Positions 10,562 to 23,454 of a stretch of DNA of 64,000 bases are shown one piece after another (the stretch's first letter is position 1; the number at the start of each line of letters is the position of its first letter). The DNA is taken from contig JAQOTA010000064.1 in the NCBI GenBank assembly GCA_029532415.1, positions 248,001 through 312,000 of the forward strand. Direction: 5' to 3'. The DNA is from Marasmius tenuissimus. Its lineage: Eukaryota > Basidiomycota > Agaricomycetes > Agaricales > Marasmiaceae. The notes below the pieces were generated by a model. The model searched no databases, was not told the origin of the DNA, and saw nothing but the letters and a program-made list of their open reading frames with translations. A program made the translations under genes and the position numbers.

Positions 10562-12209
10562 CCAACATCAAATTCGAAGTTGGATTTTGTCCAATCCAGA
10601 TCGTCAATTCCCATTGAGCCAGCGTAGAGCATCGGAAGATTATGGAGCCGGAGGAAGCTGGTATTGGGCAGTAAGATTGAAGTTATTGAAGAGGAGGCGT
10701 ACCTTGAAGGTACCTGGTAAACACGCATGAGAGAAATACAGAGAGAGAGGCGAGTTATACCAGCACGTGACAAGACTCTGAAGGTTCCAACCAAGCAACA
10801 TCAAACAAACGACCAGCGACTGCGCTTGAGCGCTTTGAGCGCTCGTGCTTGATCTCATATCACCATGATCTCTCTGATTACCCTTCCCTCTGTTTTATTT
10901 CGATCTTGCTGCCTCTGACGGATAGAAAATGGGCTCAGAGCTCATGGTTTGACAATAACTAGCCAGGCTCATAACCTCGGTAAGCATTATGTTATTCCCT
11001 CCGAATCTCTTCTCAACCATACAAACAACGAATCTTCTGCATATAGACCTCGAAAGAAAGGGAAAATCACGGTTTGGACAAGTTGGACGAGTGTACACAA
11101 CCGCTAAGGGCGTGCGATTTGACCCAGGCGCCAATCTAAGGGCCTTATGATCTTGCATCATCACGGTCAAGGCGTTCTATCGGATGTTAAGGGGAGGGAA
11201 CACAATCCGTGAATGTCAATGCTGGTTGCCAGGCGTGTCATTTTCCTAGCACTTCTCTTATCTTCTAGTGCATACAGCCTTCCGGCGCCTCATATAATTC
11301 TGGCAAGATACGGAATGACTCGTCGCAGACCCGGTTAAAGACCCTGACAGAGAGGGACAAGATGCTTCAGAAGGGTACGTGAACTCGTTTTGACAGTGCC
11401 AAAAAGACATACAGCTGACCGAAGTCGTTACAAAGTCTCAACTCACTCTCGGATTGAAGCGATAGAAACCATGTTGCCCGGTACTCGTGTGGGGTCGACA
11501 TATATATTCGCGGTACCAGAGAGAAATGTTATATCGAAGATCTGGTCATCAACCAATCAACGTCGTATTGCTATTATGCTTCAGGCCGCTACCATGCCCC
11601 AGACGGCCAATGCCTCCATTGCCATCCTTTATGTGTAACGACGTGAGCTTCAGCCTGAGCGCTAGGCGCTGAGCGATCGTCAGCTCACTCGTCTCCCGCA
11701 TCAGTGGTTTGAGCGACACTGCGTTGATCTATAGACCAAGTGTAGGCCGGCCCCCCGTCATGATGCTGTGCACCCGGATGGGCCCGCTGCGGCTATTTAC
11801 GGCTATCTTGACTTTGCAGTAGGAGTTGTAGAGATCGTGCTACAAGACTATCCCCGATGGTAAGTACATGGATCCGGAGACCCACGCCTGAAATTTACTG
11901 TGCAAGTTCACGTACTGATGACCATACGTAGTCTGCCGGTCGTGAGTGGGTGTCCTACCTATCTTGTAACTATTCGCCTACTGAATTTTTCTCCATCCTT
12001 GGAGTTAGCGCCAGCGGTCAAACAAAATATAGGGCCTGCAGGCGCGACGCGTCAGCGCTTCACCAATGCCGTGTGGCGCAACCCTGCATTGCCGGGGCCT
12101 TAGACTCTGCATTGAAACTTAACCGCATAACCGGAATGAATAGGGGTTTGCTGGGGGTAGGGTACAGCCAAAGTGGTTCCTGGATCGCACCTTTGCTTGA
12201 ACACTTGGC
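10562..12209. other. Long intergenic stretch, no supported gene
   Basis: Frames at 10895-11170 minus, 11390-11638 plus and 11950-12216 plus show no family motif. Two palindromic clusters of GAGCGCT words lie near 10820 and 11650. They could be ends of an old inverted-repeat element, but I could not find a TSD. Confidence 0.3.
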
Positions 12210-12217
12210 TATATAAG
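12210..12217 (+). promoter_or_regulatory. TATA box of the P450 gene
   Basis: TATATAAG lies 59 bp before the chosen ATG of the P450 at 12276, a usual distance for a fungal core promoter. Confidence 0.55.
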
Positions 12218-12275
12218 ACCTCAGTCTTGTGTCCGGTCTTGATCATCACTCTCCCCCCCGTCGACATCGACATTG

Positions 12276-14655
12276 ATGGCGCTTCCGATGCCATTCGACT
12301 TTTTCTTCCTCACGAAAGCGGCGTCAGCTGCTCTCGTCGCTTCACTTGTTCCATTTGTCTTCAAGAGGATCAATCTCTACATGAACATGAAACACCTTCC
12401 TGGACCCTCGTTTGGAGGGATTGTGAACGGGAACTTTCAGGAGGCTCTCGATGATGTAAGTTGTTGGTTTTCACAATCAAGGGACGATTAAAGCCTGATG
12501 AATCATCTTCAGGATAAAGTCGCCGTCGTCACCCAATGGGTAGAGAAATACGGGAAGGTATTTAGAGGTTGGGGTCTATTGGGTGTGAGTCAACCTTATC
12601 TTGGACGATGAATATTCGCGGGAGGCTGACAGACATATCATTGTCAGCAAGTCGACGTAACGCTTGCCGACCTGAAAGGCATCAGTCATGTCCTCAAAAA
12701 TGATGCGGTAGGATATCAGAAGCCTGATCAACTCGTATATCTCTTGGGACGTCTTACGGGTATAGGTGAGCTAGTTAAATCTAAACCTGGAGCGAAGTAA
12801 GATTAGGGCTCAGGCTGTCACAGGGTTATTTATCGCAGAAGGAGACCAACATCGTAAACAAGTCAGTATCGCCCACCTCACGCATCGAGCGGGTACTAAC
12901 CGAGCGTCCCGGTATACAGCGAAGAGTGATGGTTAGTTCAATTCCTAATGAAACGAAGCAGGACCCTGACACTCGCTCGCAGAATCCAGCATTTGGTCCC
13001 GCTGAAATTAGAGCTCTTACCGAAATCTTCGTTGAAAAATCAATCGAGGTGGGCTGATCCACATTCTCTCAAAAGTGGGAACGATTTGACCTACCAGGGC
13101 TGCCTAGCTTCGAGATATCTGGTCATCTCAACTCGAGAATACCGACGGTTCTCGGACAGAACTGGACGTCCTTTACTGGCTCAGTAAGATGACCCTAGAT
13201 GTCATCGGGCAAGCTGGTTTGTCTTTCTCGTTGATGCACATACCTTCATATTCTCACCGTTGGCCTCAAAAAGGATTTAATTATCAACTTGACGCCTTGT
13301 CCGGAAAATACAACGAACTCAACAAAGCGTTTGCACACGTGCTGGGAGAGGGAAATTTCATGACACCTTCAGTCGTGCTTAAGCTCGTGTTTCCCTTCTT
13401 ACGTATACTGGTGCGTTGCCTTGAAATTGATATCAAGTGGTCCCAAACAATTATTAATGATTATAAACAGCCCGAACCAGATGCTGAGTTCCGAAGGGGG
13501 ATGGCCACATCGAATCGGATTGGAAAAGAGCTCTACGAGCGCAACAAGAAGACAGTGGAGACGACTGGAACCTCTCAAGACCGGGATTTGTTCTCGTTAT
13601 TGATCAAGTCGAACATGAACCCTCAAGTTCCGGAAGCGCAACGAATGACCGAGGAGGAGGTCTTGGCGCGTAAGTGAACATTACTTTTGTTTGGTTGTAC
13701 TTGAAGGGACTCACGCGTGTACTTCATTAGAGGTTCCGACGTTCCTTAGCGCTGGTCATGAGACGACGAGGTTAGCAATCCATTAGATTCTCCCAAGTAG
13801 TTTCCCCGGAGCTTACCTCTCATCGTTATCTAGCACTTCGACAACACTGGCATTCTACCTCCTCTGCATGCATCCCCAGATCCAGTCGAAACTTCGGGCA
13901 GAGTTGGCATCCGTTCCTACTGACTCTCCCACCATGGATCAACTCAATGCTCTTCCGTACCTGGACGCCGTTATTCGCGAGACACTCCGACTACTGGCTC
14001 CCGTACAAACCACCGTTCGAGAGGCAACGAGGGACGACGTGATTCCTTTAAGCCAGCCTTTCACGGATCGATACGGACGGGAACACGATGTCTTGGAGTA
14101 CGTACTTCGAAGCTGACAATCCTCCATAGACTTTGACTAATCTATCTCCAATTGCTCTCTTAGAGTAAAGAAAGGACAAGTGATCGCCATCCCAATTATT
14201 GCTATCAACAAGGACAAGACGTTGTGGGGTCCTGATGCCGAGGAGTTCAAGTGGGTTTATCTCGACTTCACAGAAGTAGCCTCCTGATTCCTGACGCTTT
14301 CACTAGACCTGAGCGATGGGAGAACCTCCCCGAAGCAGTGACGTCCATCCCAGGTGTCTGGGGAAATATGATGACTTTCCTCGGCGGCCCTCACGCTTGT
14401 ATTGGTTGGAGGTTTACTATCGTCGAGTGAGTTCTCTTTCTCCCCGAAGATTCTATCGACTGGGCCAATCAAATCTCATACTGGCGTTGCAGAACCAAGG
14501 CACTCCTGTTCACGCTGCTCCGGGCCTTCGAGTTTGAGTTGGCAGTTCCGAAGGACGACATATTGATCAAGAGAGGGTTTGCGGTACATCGTCCGATGGT
14601 TAGAGGGAAGGAGGGTAACCAACTGCCCGTTATCATCAAACCAGTGAAAGTATGA
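12276..14655 (+). CDS. Cytochrome P450 monooxygenase, complete
   Basis: This is a multi-exon microsomal P450 (about ten introns). The ATG at 12276 opens a hydrophobic anchor ([23 protein letters not shown]), then the hinge [15 protein letters not shown]. Recognised stretches in order: [26 protein letters not shown] and RRVM (C-helix WxxxR region, here H instead of W); [20 protein letters not shown] and [14 protein letters not shown]; the I-helix [23 protein letters not shown] (ExxR); PERW; and the haem loop [13 protein letters not shown] with the Cys ligand. It ends PVIIKPVKV. All exons join in frame at canonical sites (for example GTAAGT at the end of the first exon). It acts in the ER membrane with a P450 reductase. 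The substrate cannot be inferred. It resembles the fungal P450s often found in secondary-metabolite loci. Confidence 0.92.
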
Positions 14656-14898
14656 TAGTGAAGTTCAATCTCAGTACTTAGTGTGATCACCATCCCCGCT
14701 CTAATACAAAATCATCAACCCAACCACACGTTCAGACTTCAAGATAATAATACGTCGTGTCTTTCTAGTGGCGACCCAAAGCGTCAGGAACGGAAGTCCC
14801 GAGCCATTCGCGTGGATGGGCTTCCCATCGAGTGGCGACGAAGGCGTGGATGAGTCCCATGGCTATGCCCTGTCGATTATGAAAAGCTGAGCTAAAGT

Positions 14899-15123
14899 TC
14901 AGATCGACACCCTGGATAACTCACCTGCTTTGCTCTCGAGAAAATAAATGAGATAGATGATCTCCGCAGGGGGACTTTCCAAGGGCCTAAGGCTACTCTG
15001 AAGGCCCAATCTCACTAGATGTACCGTAACCCGCGCTGTCTCAGAGTCGAACTCGAAAGGTATCATGGTGGCATTCTCTCTCTCCGGGATTTCCATTGTT
15101 CGGGGATCGTAACGGTTCGGCAT
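14899..15123 (-). CDS. Short hypothetical protein, weak
   Basis: An open frame starts at ATG 15123 (MPNRYDPRTMEIPERENATM) and may be spliced near 14925 (GTGAGT) to a downstream block containing AMGLIHAFVATRWEAHPREWL. I do not recognise the family. Support is only a sensible start, charged composition and possible splice sites. It could be spurious. Confidence 0.3.
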   Translation of the reverse strand: MPNRYDPRTMEIPERENATMIPFEFDSETARVTVHLVRLGLQSSLRPLESPPAEIIYLIYFLESKAGELSRVSI

Positions 15124-15367
15124 TGGAGTTGTGAGAGGTTGAGATTCAGATAGATAATAGATATTGTCAAAATTAGGAGTCGAGAGTAGATAGACGTTGA
15201 TGGTAATGGTGAGAGTCAACACGTTGCACGTCGGCTAACGGTTTCACCTCGCTCTCACCTCACCGTCGACTGATGCCGCCGTCGCCGGCGACATAGAAAC
15301 GTGCTAGTTTTTGCACTACAGTACAGCCGAAGTGTTGGCTATGGTACCATCTAGCTCCCCCTTCCTA

Positions 15368-17504
15368 TCAGCATTCAAGATCGTCCCCACCGATCCAGTT
15401 CCGATAGACCATACGAGGATCAAAACCACCGTCGACTAACGTGTTCTGGAGTCCTTCCGAGCGACCCGGCCGGAAAAGTTCCGCAACTCCTGGCGCGAAA
15501 TCAACACCACGACGAAGTTGCACAGAACTGAAGTCTATGAACGAAAAATCAAGGTGCTCGTTGTCGTGTATAATGACTTGACCGAGTTGCCAATCACGTT
15601 GATGAGCACCGCCGTAGTGCAGAGCACGAACACCTTCGCTAAGACGTCGGACCTATCGTCACTATTCTCAGTGTCCAATTGGTTACCGGAATTTAACGAA
15701 AATTGGCGTACCAGGTCAATTTGTACACCTTCGGGCTGCTCCCCGATTGAAAAGGAGAGGAGAGAGTCTCCGGGGATGACCTCCATCAGGGACCCATAGA
15801 TTGACCGGGAAGATGGAAGGATAATCTGTAAGGCACTCTCATTACCTAGGAAGAACACCGAAGGAAAACTGTTTTCACCTCATGAAATCCATAGGTATAC
15901 GGAAGAAGTGTACCCTGAAGGTATCGAAGACGATCGTATGTGGCCATCTCTCCTCTAACCATGTCCGAAGCATAATAGAGACCACTCAGGCGATATCTCG
16001 GACCTGTGATCCCCATCGCACGGGCATACCAATCGTTCGAGCCGTCGTACTCATCCATGTCTGGAATTGGGAATAGTGTTTCGTCGAACATCTTTAGACA
16101 AAGCTTGGAGTCTGATCCACGTTGTATTCTGCCGTCTTTTGACGTCCAATTGAGCGTCCCAAAGGTGACTTGAGAGAACTTTTCCCGCTCGTATCTGATT
16201 ATATCTGTGATGCGGTAGCGAAGCGTACCCTCTGACCTTGCGGCCAAAGAGAGCAAATCATCGACCTCTTGGCTTCTTGGGCGAGGTCGTCTCATGAGAA
16301 CGTCGAGGGAGTCGGTGGGAGGCTTCTCGAGTGGAAGGTGAAACGACAATGATGGTTCCCGTTTCGCAAAGCCGTCCACAACGATGAGAAGCTCATCGCT
16401 TACACGAAGTGGATTGGAGAACGAGTTGGCTTGTGCATTTTTCTTCCATTTCATGAAGGCCTCATAAGATTGCCTACACCGCTGCATCGTAAAAAGGTCG
16501 AAGTCGGAGAAATTGGATGGCTGGTCGTTTTCAGATGGAGCTGTGGATCCGTTCAAGGCCCCACTCAAGAAGTAGGAAGGCATGAAAGCAGAGTAATGGA
16601 ACTCCGGTTCAGAGACTTTGTGTATCACAGCACCGATGACTGAGTGAAGTGACAGCTTGCGGCTGAGGGTCAGGTGAATACCCAATGCGTACGCCCAGTT
16701 GTCTATATTTTCCTCCCACTCCCTCAACTTGAATCCGTTGATGGTAACCGCATGCACCTCGTCCGTGAGCACGATGTAGGGGATTCGGGTAGAATTCGCG
16801 TAATCGTAGATGTGCTCCATGAGCGACATGGCTGAAAGGCAACGAAATGGCGAGGGGCCATTATATTCTTCCTCTCTCCCTGCAATAAAATCTTTCCAGC
16901 AGATGGACCCCGGGGGCTAAGTAGAAAGCGTCAGTGACACGACGAAGCACACAAGTCCATCAACGGAATGGATCACCTGTATTATAACGGTCGTCAATGG
17001 CTGTGGCTCCGACTCCCACTCGGGCTGGCACCAAAACGTAAAACCAGTACCCTGTTTAAACCCTGATGTGTCATAATAACTGAGATGCTCTGACGTTTTG
17101 AACGCAAGAACTTACCCTTCACCTGCACTGCTTCGTACCAAAATGGACAATCTTTAAAGACGTATTCCTTGAACACATCCGCGAGTGGTTTGATATGTCC
17201 CAACTCGGGTGAAACGCTCCTTCCGACGCGTCAATCGCCATATCACAATTGAGGATAGATTGAACCTTGAGACTCACTCGCTCAAAACCGGAGTGGAGAT
17301 GATTTTATACCGCAGGCTAACCATCTGGGTGCGAAACCTCTCGATTTCGTCCTCCTTCAGAAGATTTTCATTCCCCAAAAGGAAGAATTCCGGCTTCCCA
17401 TGGAACGAAACTGAGGTGACGCCACATTGGGGACAGGAAGTGAGACTCTCTTGATCTCGATGCTCCGTAAAGAAGTCGTAGATGGATTGGTCTCTCATTG
17501 ACAT
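15368..17504 (-). CDS. Protein-kinase-like domain protein
   Basis: This is a multi-exon minus-strand gene. The ATG at 17504 gives MSMRDQSIYDFFTEH, followed by a CPQCG pair that may bind zinc. Exons continue through ELGHIKPLADVFKEYVF, YWFYVLVPARVGVGATAIDD and a long middle exon (16829-15850; MSLMEHIYDYANSTRIPYIV). The C-terminal lobe looks like the aminoglycoside-phosphotransferase/Bud32-like kinases common in Agaricomycetes: YDRLRYLQGTLLPYTYGFHEV (hinge region), SLMEVIPGDSL, then after an intron of about 60 nt, LSEGVRALHYGGAHQRDWQ (in place of the HRD catalytic loop) and HLDFSFIDFSS (DFG-like). The stop is at 15368. The substrate is unknown. Glycine-rich loop and lysine were not confidently located, so it may be a pseudokinase. 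Confidence 0.7.
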
Positions 17505-18691
17505 TGGAGAAGAAGGCGACGAAGGTGGAGACTGTAGGGAAAGGCGGAAAAAAATTGTCTTTGATCATGGGCAGTACCCCCGGTAGGGGTTTGTCACATA
17601 ACACAAGGCATGCAGCCGCATGCTGTGGGTGGCTATTCACCCTGAGACGCGTAGCAATTATTGGTACTTATGCATGCCTCGCTAAACGAGCCCGATTACT
17701 CGATAACTACCCTCTCAAGGTTCTCCCTTCGAAAAAAGAAAACCTTAGCTCTTCGAGTTAGAGTGAGGACAAAAGGCAACCCTGAAAGCTGGAACTCACG
17801 ACAAGGCCCGAGGGATGACACCATTAAGAGAGTATCAGCACGAGTTTTCATCACGAATCAGGCCAAAACGGATTTCGTGAGAGAGCTGCTGATAAACCAA
17901 GGCGATCACGTACGACATCCATAGCGATCACTTTAGGTGGCTTACAGTCAGGGGCGTCCGTGAAAACTAACGTTGTGTGATCGAGGTGTTCAAGAGAAAA
18001 CGAATTAATGGGGAAAATCGAATCGAGGCGAGGAACTTACTGCTACAAGTTGATATGGCAGCGGAAGATACATACGATAGTCTGACCTGCATGCGCAAGA
18101 TCCTCTGGAACACACTTACCGCAGTGTTAACTTCTAGACGAGCACGCATACCCGATCTTGTCGGTTTCAAATCTGAATGATCGCGTTCATGATGGAGGTT
18201 TAGGAAAGACCTTGTATGCGGGCGCTAAGATTCTAAAAAAAGTAAATTCCCGCGCTTGAGCCAGACGGTGCCATATTCAATTGACTTGGTCAATGACACC
18301 TACCATCTCGATCGGAGGCTCCGAGTCTCAGGTCTCTATTTCACCCATGAAAGTGCCTTCTTGCCGTCAACATCAGACTCCGAGAGAAATTAAGAACCCT
18401 ATCGAAGCCCAGGGACATCGGACACCCCGCGAGTCGCCCATACAGGTCGGTAATCCTGTTGGGCAGTGCGGACAATAATGGTTTTTGGTTCAGTAATGTA
18501 CTTTATGTGGGTTGAACATGGAAAGCTAGCCCGGCCTAGGTTTGAATGATCCTTATAATAACTCGGTGATACAAATTTTAAATAAATAGATGACCTGCCA
18601 AGTGAACACGATCCTAAAGGCATCGTTGAAAACCAGAGCTCTATCTGGTAGCCAATTGGCAATCACCAGGAATAGAGAAAAGGATATTTGC
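17505..18691. other. Intergenic stretch, no supported gene
   Basis: Several frames of 60-90 codons lie on both strands (17498-17761 and 17661-17924 plus). None shows a recognisable motif or splice partner. Confidence 0.3.
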
Positions 18692-19822
18692 CTAGAAACT
18701 GCCCCTCTGCTGAGGCTGCCTATCCTCCCCTCCTGCGCATTCTACCTCCGTACCGACAGAAACGTCGACTTTCCCTTTCTCGACATCCCCTCCCAGCGAG
18801 CCCCGAGAATCAACCACCTGGATTTCCCCTTGTTTCGGGTCCTTGGACACATTCCGCCACTCGTTCAGATAGCGCGCGACCGCCACCAGAGTCATCAATA
18901 AAGCTAACGTTTGGCCATAAGTCCAGTCGTTGTCACGCGCAGTGACGTTGGGAGCGTTGAGTCGAACAATGTACTCTGTGGAAAAGAGGGCGAATATGGC
19001 GGGCGAGGATCTGGTAAAGGATCCAACGAACTGGGCAAGGCGATCGTATCTACTGACATGTTCGGAGGATTGAAAGGGCAGGGATCGTTTTACCCGTTGA
19101 AAAGGGGTAGAAAGGCATTTGGAGCCTGATATATGGATGAAGGCATATAAGGCAAGTCCGATGACTGGAACTGCGATGACAAAGGCAAAAAAGGTAAGGG
19201 AAACCGTTTTCAGAACAGGATTGGTGACAAGGACTGGTTGGAAGACCCAGAAATATGTGAGGGGTCGACACGAATCAGGGTTATCGGCGTAGTGGTCGAC
19301 AATTCTGGCTTTCCTCGCCCAAAAGTATATCCCGAATGAACCATAAAAGATAGAATGTAGCAGGAGCCAGATAGCGTCCACGATAGATCTACCCGCTTTC
19401 GATTCCGCTCGCGTGAGAAGAAGCATCCCGCCAACCCAGGAATTTATGAAGCCGATATTCAACACGATTAGGGAGTGGTAGGGTGTCAATCCGTTCGTTC
19501 TGTTCAGCTCTATTATGGCGTTGATAATGACTGCGAACCCAAACATGAAGATCCGTTGTTCCAAGTTCTTGAAAATTTGGATGTACTTGGGTCGTAATTC
19601 GGGTTTAGGCTGCTTCGGGGTGGAGGATGGCAGGTCTGGATTTTTGAGGTCTATAAGGGCTAAGAAGACCATGGCAAGACACGTTTGAGCGTATACGGAT
19701 GCTCTAACGCCAATTCCTGCGACGGATATGGGTTCAAAGCTGCTCAATGTATGAAGCTGAGCATCGATATACGCACCTGCGACGTCTGGGTTTCCAGGAA
19801 TAGAACATATCTCACCCGACAT
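18692..19822 (-). CDS. Multipass membrane protein, basidiomycete family (copy 1)
   Basis: The ATG at 19822 gives MSGEICSIPGNPDVA. An intron of about 60 nt (GTGCGT ... CCGTCGCAG) then joins to GIGVRASVYAQTCLAMVFLALIDL. About seven hydrophobic segments follow, with conserved islands GLTPYHSLIVLN, FYGSFGIYFWAR and STEYIVRLNAPNVTARDNDW/TYGQTLALLM, and a charged hydrophilic tail. Function is unknown. This type of protein (short N-terminus, GIGVR at the first membrane segment, YGQTLAL near the last) recurs in mushroom genomes. A paralogue lies at 37247-38599 with the same intron position, so the two arose by duplication. No damage is visible. Confidence 0.8.
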   Translation of the reverse strand: MSGEICSIPGNPDVAGAYIDAQLHTLSSFEPISVAGIGVRASVYAQTCLAMVFLALIDLKNPDLPSSTPKQPKPELRPKYIQIFKNLEQRIFMFGFAVIINAIIELNRTNGLTPYHSLIVLNIGFINSWVGGMLLLTRAESKAGRSIVDAIWLLLHSIFYGSFGIYFWARKARIVDHYADNPDSCRPLTYFWVFQPVLVTNPVLKTVSLTFFAFVIAVPVIGLALYAFIHISGSKCLSTPFQRVKRSLPFQSSEHVSRYDRLAQFVGSFTRSSPAIFALFSTEYIVRLNAPNVTARDNDWTYGQTLALLMTLVAVARYLNEWRNVSKDPKQGEIQVVDSRGSLGGDVEKGKVDVSVGTEVECAGGEDRQPQQRGSF

Positions 19823-22598
19823 GACACCTTTTATCCTTTTCCTCGAGAGCAAAGTTTTCTAGTGCAACGAGTTGACCTGAGAGGGAATGGGAGAGGGCAG
19901 CCAGGCTGGACATCAGTTGAACATCCAGGCTAACATTGGACATCATTACGACTCGTGTCAAGCACATGTTAACGAGCCACTCAGCCAACACAGGCCAACT
20001 GCTGTAGAGGTTTATGAGCCCACCTCATCTCTAGCTCGATTTCGGCATGCTACACGAGGAAGCAAGGCGGTCAGTCTGCGGAACAGTGTGGGGTGAAAGG
20101 CAAAATGCAAGGAAAGTGAATGGTTTCAATTTGACCTCATTTGACGGTGATCGGAAAGATCCGAACGTGTGACTGTGAGTCACACCTTCTTCTTCCTCAC
20201 CACCATGTGCAATTCTGAGACTGGCTCACTCATCTTTCTTCAACGATCGCAGAGAAAGATGACTCGGTATGTAAACTCTTCTGCATGTTTTTCTTCTTAT
20301 GCTGATCGCAATCATAGTCGGCTGGCCTCACATCGCTCACAAGCTCAAGGAACCGTCGTTGGAATCGGGTCCACACTAGAAAATGTCCTCTCGGGAGTTT
20401 TGGAGCGTTGAGCTCGTGAAAATGCTGGCTCGAACGCGTTAAACTTCTCCAGCTGACTGTGCTAGCGCTAGGTACGCGTCATATCAGTTGGTTTTGCCCA
20501 CTCGCATTGCTGATGCTATCATACAGAGCTCTCGTTTGTTGTTCATCGAGTCTCCAATGTGACTGCCAACACCTCGGAGGTCGTAGATGAAGACTGGGGA
20601 ATGGTATGAAGGATCCAGTAATCAAAATTACGCAGCTAACATCGGTACGTTGCTCAACTCTTCATGGCCTCATCCTCGGCTAACGATAATTGCCTTGTGC
20701 CGATAGGCAAATATAATGTTGTATTCTCTGCGATATCGAGGGCCTAATAGTGTACGAGACACCCCACCTAGGCTCGCGGGCTCGACATGGATGGATTAAG
20801 CGAGTTTGCTGTGCTCTTGATCTTCGACATCGGGGGCTACGATGAGCTCCTCCATCTGTCGTACATATAATCCATATCGGCGGTCTTCGTCGCTGTCAGG
20901 ACGCCACGGGCACCACCTTCACGTCTGTGACCATGGTCGCCACTATGGATAAAAATGATCCCAATGGGCATAGGTTCTGATCGTTGGTGTGTTAAGATCT
21001 CGACTATGACCTGCTTCATCCTCACATTCGCATGTAGGACATATTCTCAGCATCTCAAAAATCTAAAACACCGACCCACTAGCCTCCTTGGTAGGAGCAT
21101 CTTCAGCACAGCGCCACAATATCAGCCCCTCGTATCATCAGTGACCTCTGGGATCCATTGATGCCAGGAATATCGGTACACGTCCGTTACGTTCGGTTCT
21201 TCCACCGTCCTCTCACGTCTACTTTCAACGTCTCGACCCTGTCGCCCCTTCTCGTACTCGCTGCCTTCTTGCTATCTTCTCAGAACTCCGTCATTCTCGT
21301 CATATTTCCCCCCGATGTCGCCCATACCAACTGTCCTCTGGAACAGTCTGTCAGAGACTGACAGGAGAAACGTGTGGATTCGTCGTCGTGGCTGTCTTGT
21401 ATGAGCTGGCGTGCTCTAACCGCCGCTGCTCGAGTGTCACAGAATGAGGCTTCCTCGTAGTCTAAGGGCGGCTCGGAGACGGTTACCTCCATCTGCGCTA
21501 AATCGAGACTATCACTACTCCACGACGCGCGACTCAGGCTCTCTGTCGTATGTTTTCATAAGACCCCCAGACCTCTTTGCCACTGCAAAGCCGCTTGAAT
21601 GGCTCCTCGTAGTCCTCCGAGGGCTTCAGCATGCCGGTGAGGAGATGATTGCATTCATCTGCATCGAACGTGGGCTGTCGTCTCACCAGTGCCATCGCAT
21701 GGCACGGAATAGAAGCAGAACGCATATGCGCTGTCTCAGCACCGCTCATTTCTCTCCTTTCTCGCCTCTCGTAGACCCGTTGAGGGGAGGAGGGGGCTGT
21801 GGTGGGCTCCGGGAATCTCGGAGAGTAGTCTCTCGTCGGTAGACTCTGGCGGGATGGAACAATGCGATGTTTTGGACCGAGTACAAGCACCGTACTGGTT
21901 TCTCACAGGGTTTCTGGGTGTGTGTCTAGCTCTGGCCTTGTTCGTAACCTTCCTTTACTTACGTTCTCACAAACCCACAGGTTATCCCGCCGTAGTCGAA
22001 GGGCCTATTGCACCTCTCAAGAAGCCTTCGTTAACGCTGTTGTTGGAGATTCAACTCACGGATTCCCTTGCTGCACCTTCTCTACCGTTATATCATCGCA
22101 CCTACGCCGGCCAGCCTTGTATCGCTCAGGCACTGGTCATCAATGACCAAGGCGAAGCGCGCAATGATGTGGTCCCGATTTGCTCGACTTGCAGGGCTGT
22201 TATGCTGCTCAGCACGAAGGACAATCGCTCCCTTGGTTTCTATCATCACGCCGACCTTGAGTCGACCCACCGAATCTCCCCTCGGAGGATAGCACATATG
22301 GGTGTACGGCCATTTCAGTTTTCATCATGGTGGACATGCTGTATTATTTCGTTCCACGATTCCTTTTATCCACATTTTCTTCAACCTCCTTACCAATGTC
22401 GTTCTGTACTCTTGCCTCTCTACAAGTTGTTTTCGTTCCACTCATCCCGCGGCGTCCCAGTCGAGGTTAGAAACATATGGACCCTCGAGCATGCGCCTCA
22501 CTGAAATGCTTCAAGAATCTCATGTGATCAAGGCGGGACGCAGCCTGACGCAGCTTCCATTCATTCTCATGTATTCCTGAACGTCCCTTACCTTGTGA
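19823..22598. other. Long stretch without a supported gene, probably decayed repeat
   Basis: The longest frame is 21854-22504 plus (216 codons), with one good membrane segment (WFLTGFLGVCLALALFVTFL) after MEQCDVLDRVQAPY. It could be a small membrane protein or a remnant. Around 20150-20340 there is faint resemblance to the dispersed decayed repeat seen at 50.6 kb (TTCTTCTT- and GACC-containing blocks in the same order), too weak to call. Confidence 0.3.
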
Positions 22599-22739
22599 AC
22601 ACTGGGTGCAAAATAACATAATGCACGTGGTATTATTCAATTTTTATGCTAAAATTATTCCAAATTTGGCATTTTTTGAAATAAATTCAGCATAAAGATT
22701 GAATAATATCACATGAATTATGCTTTTTTGCACCCAGTG
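22599..22739. mobile_element. Fold-back MITE, CAC...GTG ends, 3-bp TSD GAA
   Basis: This 141-bp near-palindrome has a left arm starting CACTGGGTGCAAAATAACAT and a right arm (reverse complement) starting CACTGGGTGCAAAAAAGCAT. The arms match imperfectly for about 60 bases up to GCATAAA/TTTATGC. GAA precedes and follows it directly, giving a 3-bp TSD. It has no coding capacity. Confidence 0.85.
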
Positions 22740-23454
22740 GAACTGCCTGCGAACGAATATGGGGGATGAGTTGAGCGGGGATATGGTATACTGAATATGT
22801 AGTGGCTCGAAGAGCGGAGGACACCGGTAAGTAAGGTTCTACGGAGAAATTTGGGGATTGAGGAGGCTTATTTCCACCTGACTTGGTCTCAGATGTCCGC
22901 GTCCATGATGTCCGAGTTTACGGCGAGAAAGTTACGGAGCCTGGGAAACTGGACGCCTGAACGTAAGAACGTCGGCGTACGAACTTATCCGTCATAGTCG
23001 AAAGTTCTCGACTGCTCAATAGACAACTCTAGGTTCGGGCAGGATTTCTCGTTCTGTGTTGCCTTGTTCCTCAATGAGCAGCTCTTTGTTCTGACCATTA
23101 TCGTAAGAACTGGCGAGATTATTTCTCTGCTCAACGACGGTTGGGCGATGGTGAATAACCCAATCGTGTATGTCGATCGCGTTTTGATCCTTCAGATCAG
23201 ACTCAAACCCAGACTCAAACCAACATCAATATGTTGCGATGATATTTCATCTCAGTAGCATACAAGCGCTGGTAAGAGTGATGTTCATGCAATAATGGGA
23301 TCCGTTCTGACACTTTGACACGGGATACTCAAATCAAATTTCGATCTTGACGGATCAAGCAGACATATATCAGTAGCGACCATTGACTCAGTCCTGCAAA
23401 CTTTACCCCGATACGAACCCCTCCAAAAACTCACGCAACGGCCACATCAAGACC
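22740..23454. other. Upstream region of the rhodopsin-domain-like gene
   Basis: No gene is seen. It contains the promoter side of the gene starting at 23455. Confidence 0.3.

Noticed and set aside
10810..11700. Palindromic GAGCGCT clusters near 10820 and 11650 as ends of another inverted-repeat transposon
   Set aside because: The ends are only loosely similar and no target-site duplication was found.
21854..22504. 216-codon plus frame with one membrane segment
   Set aside because: It has no family resemblance, no conserved motifs and lies in decayed-looking sequence; described only as part of the gap.
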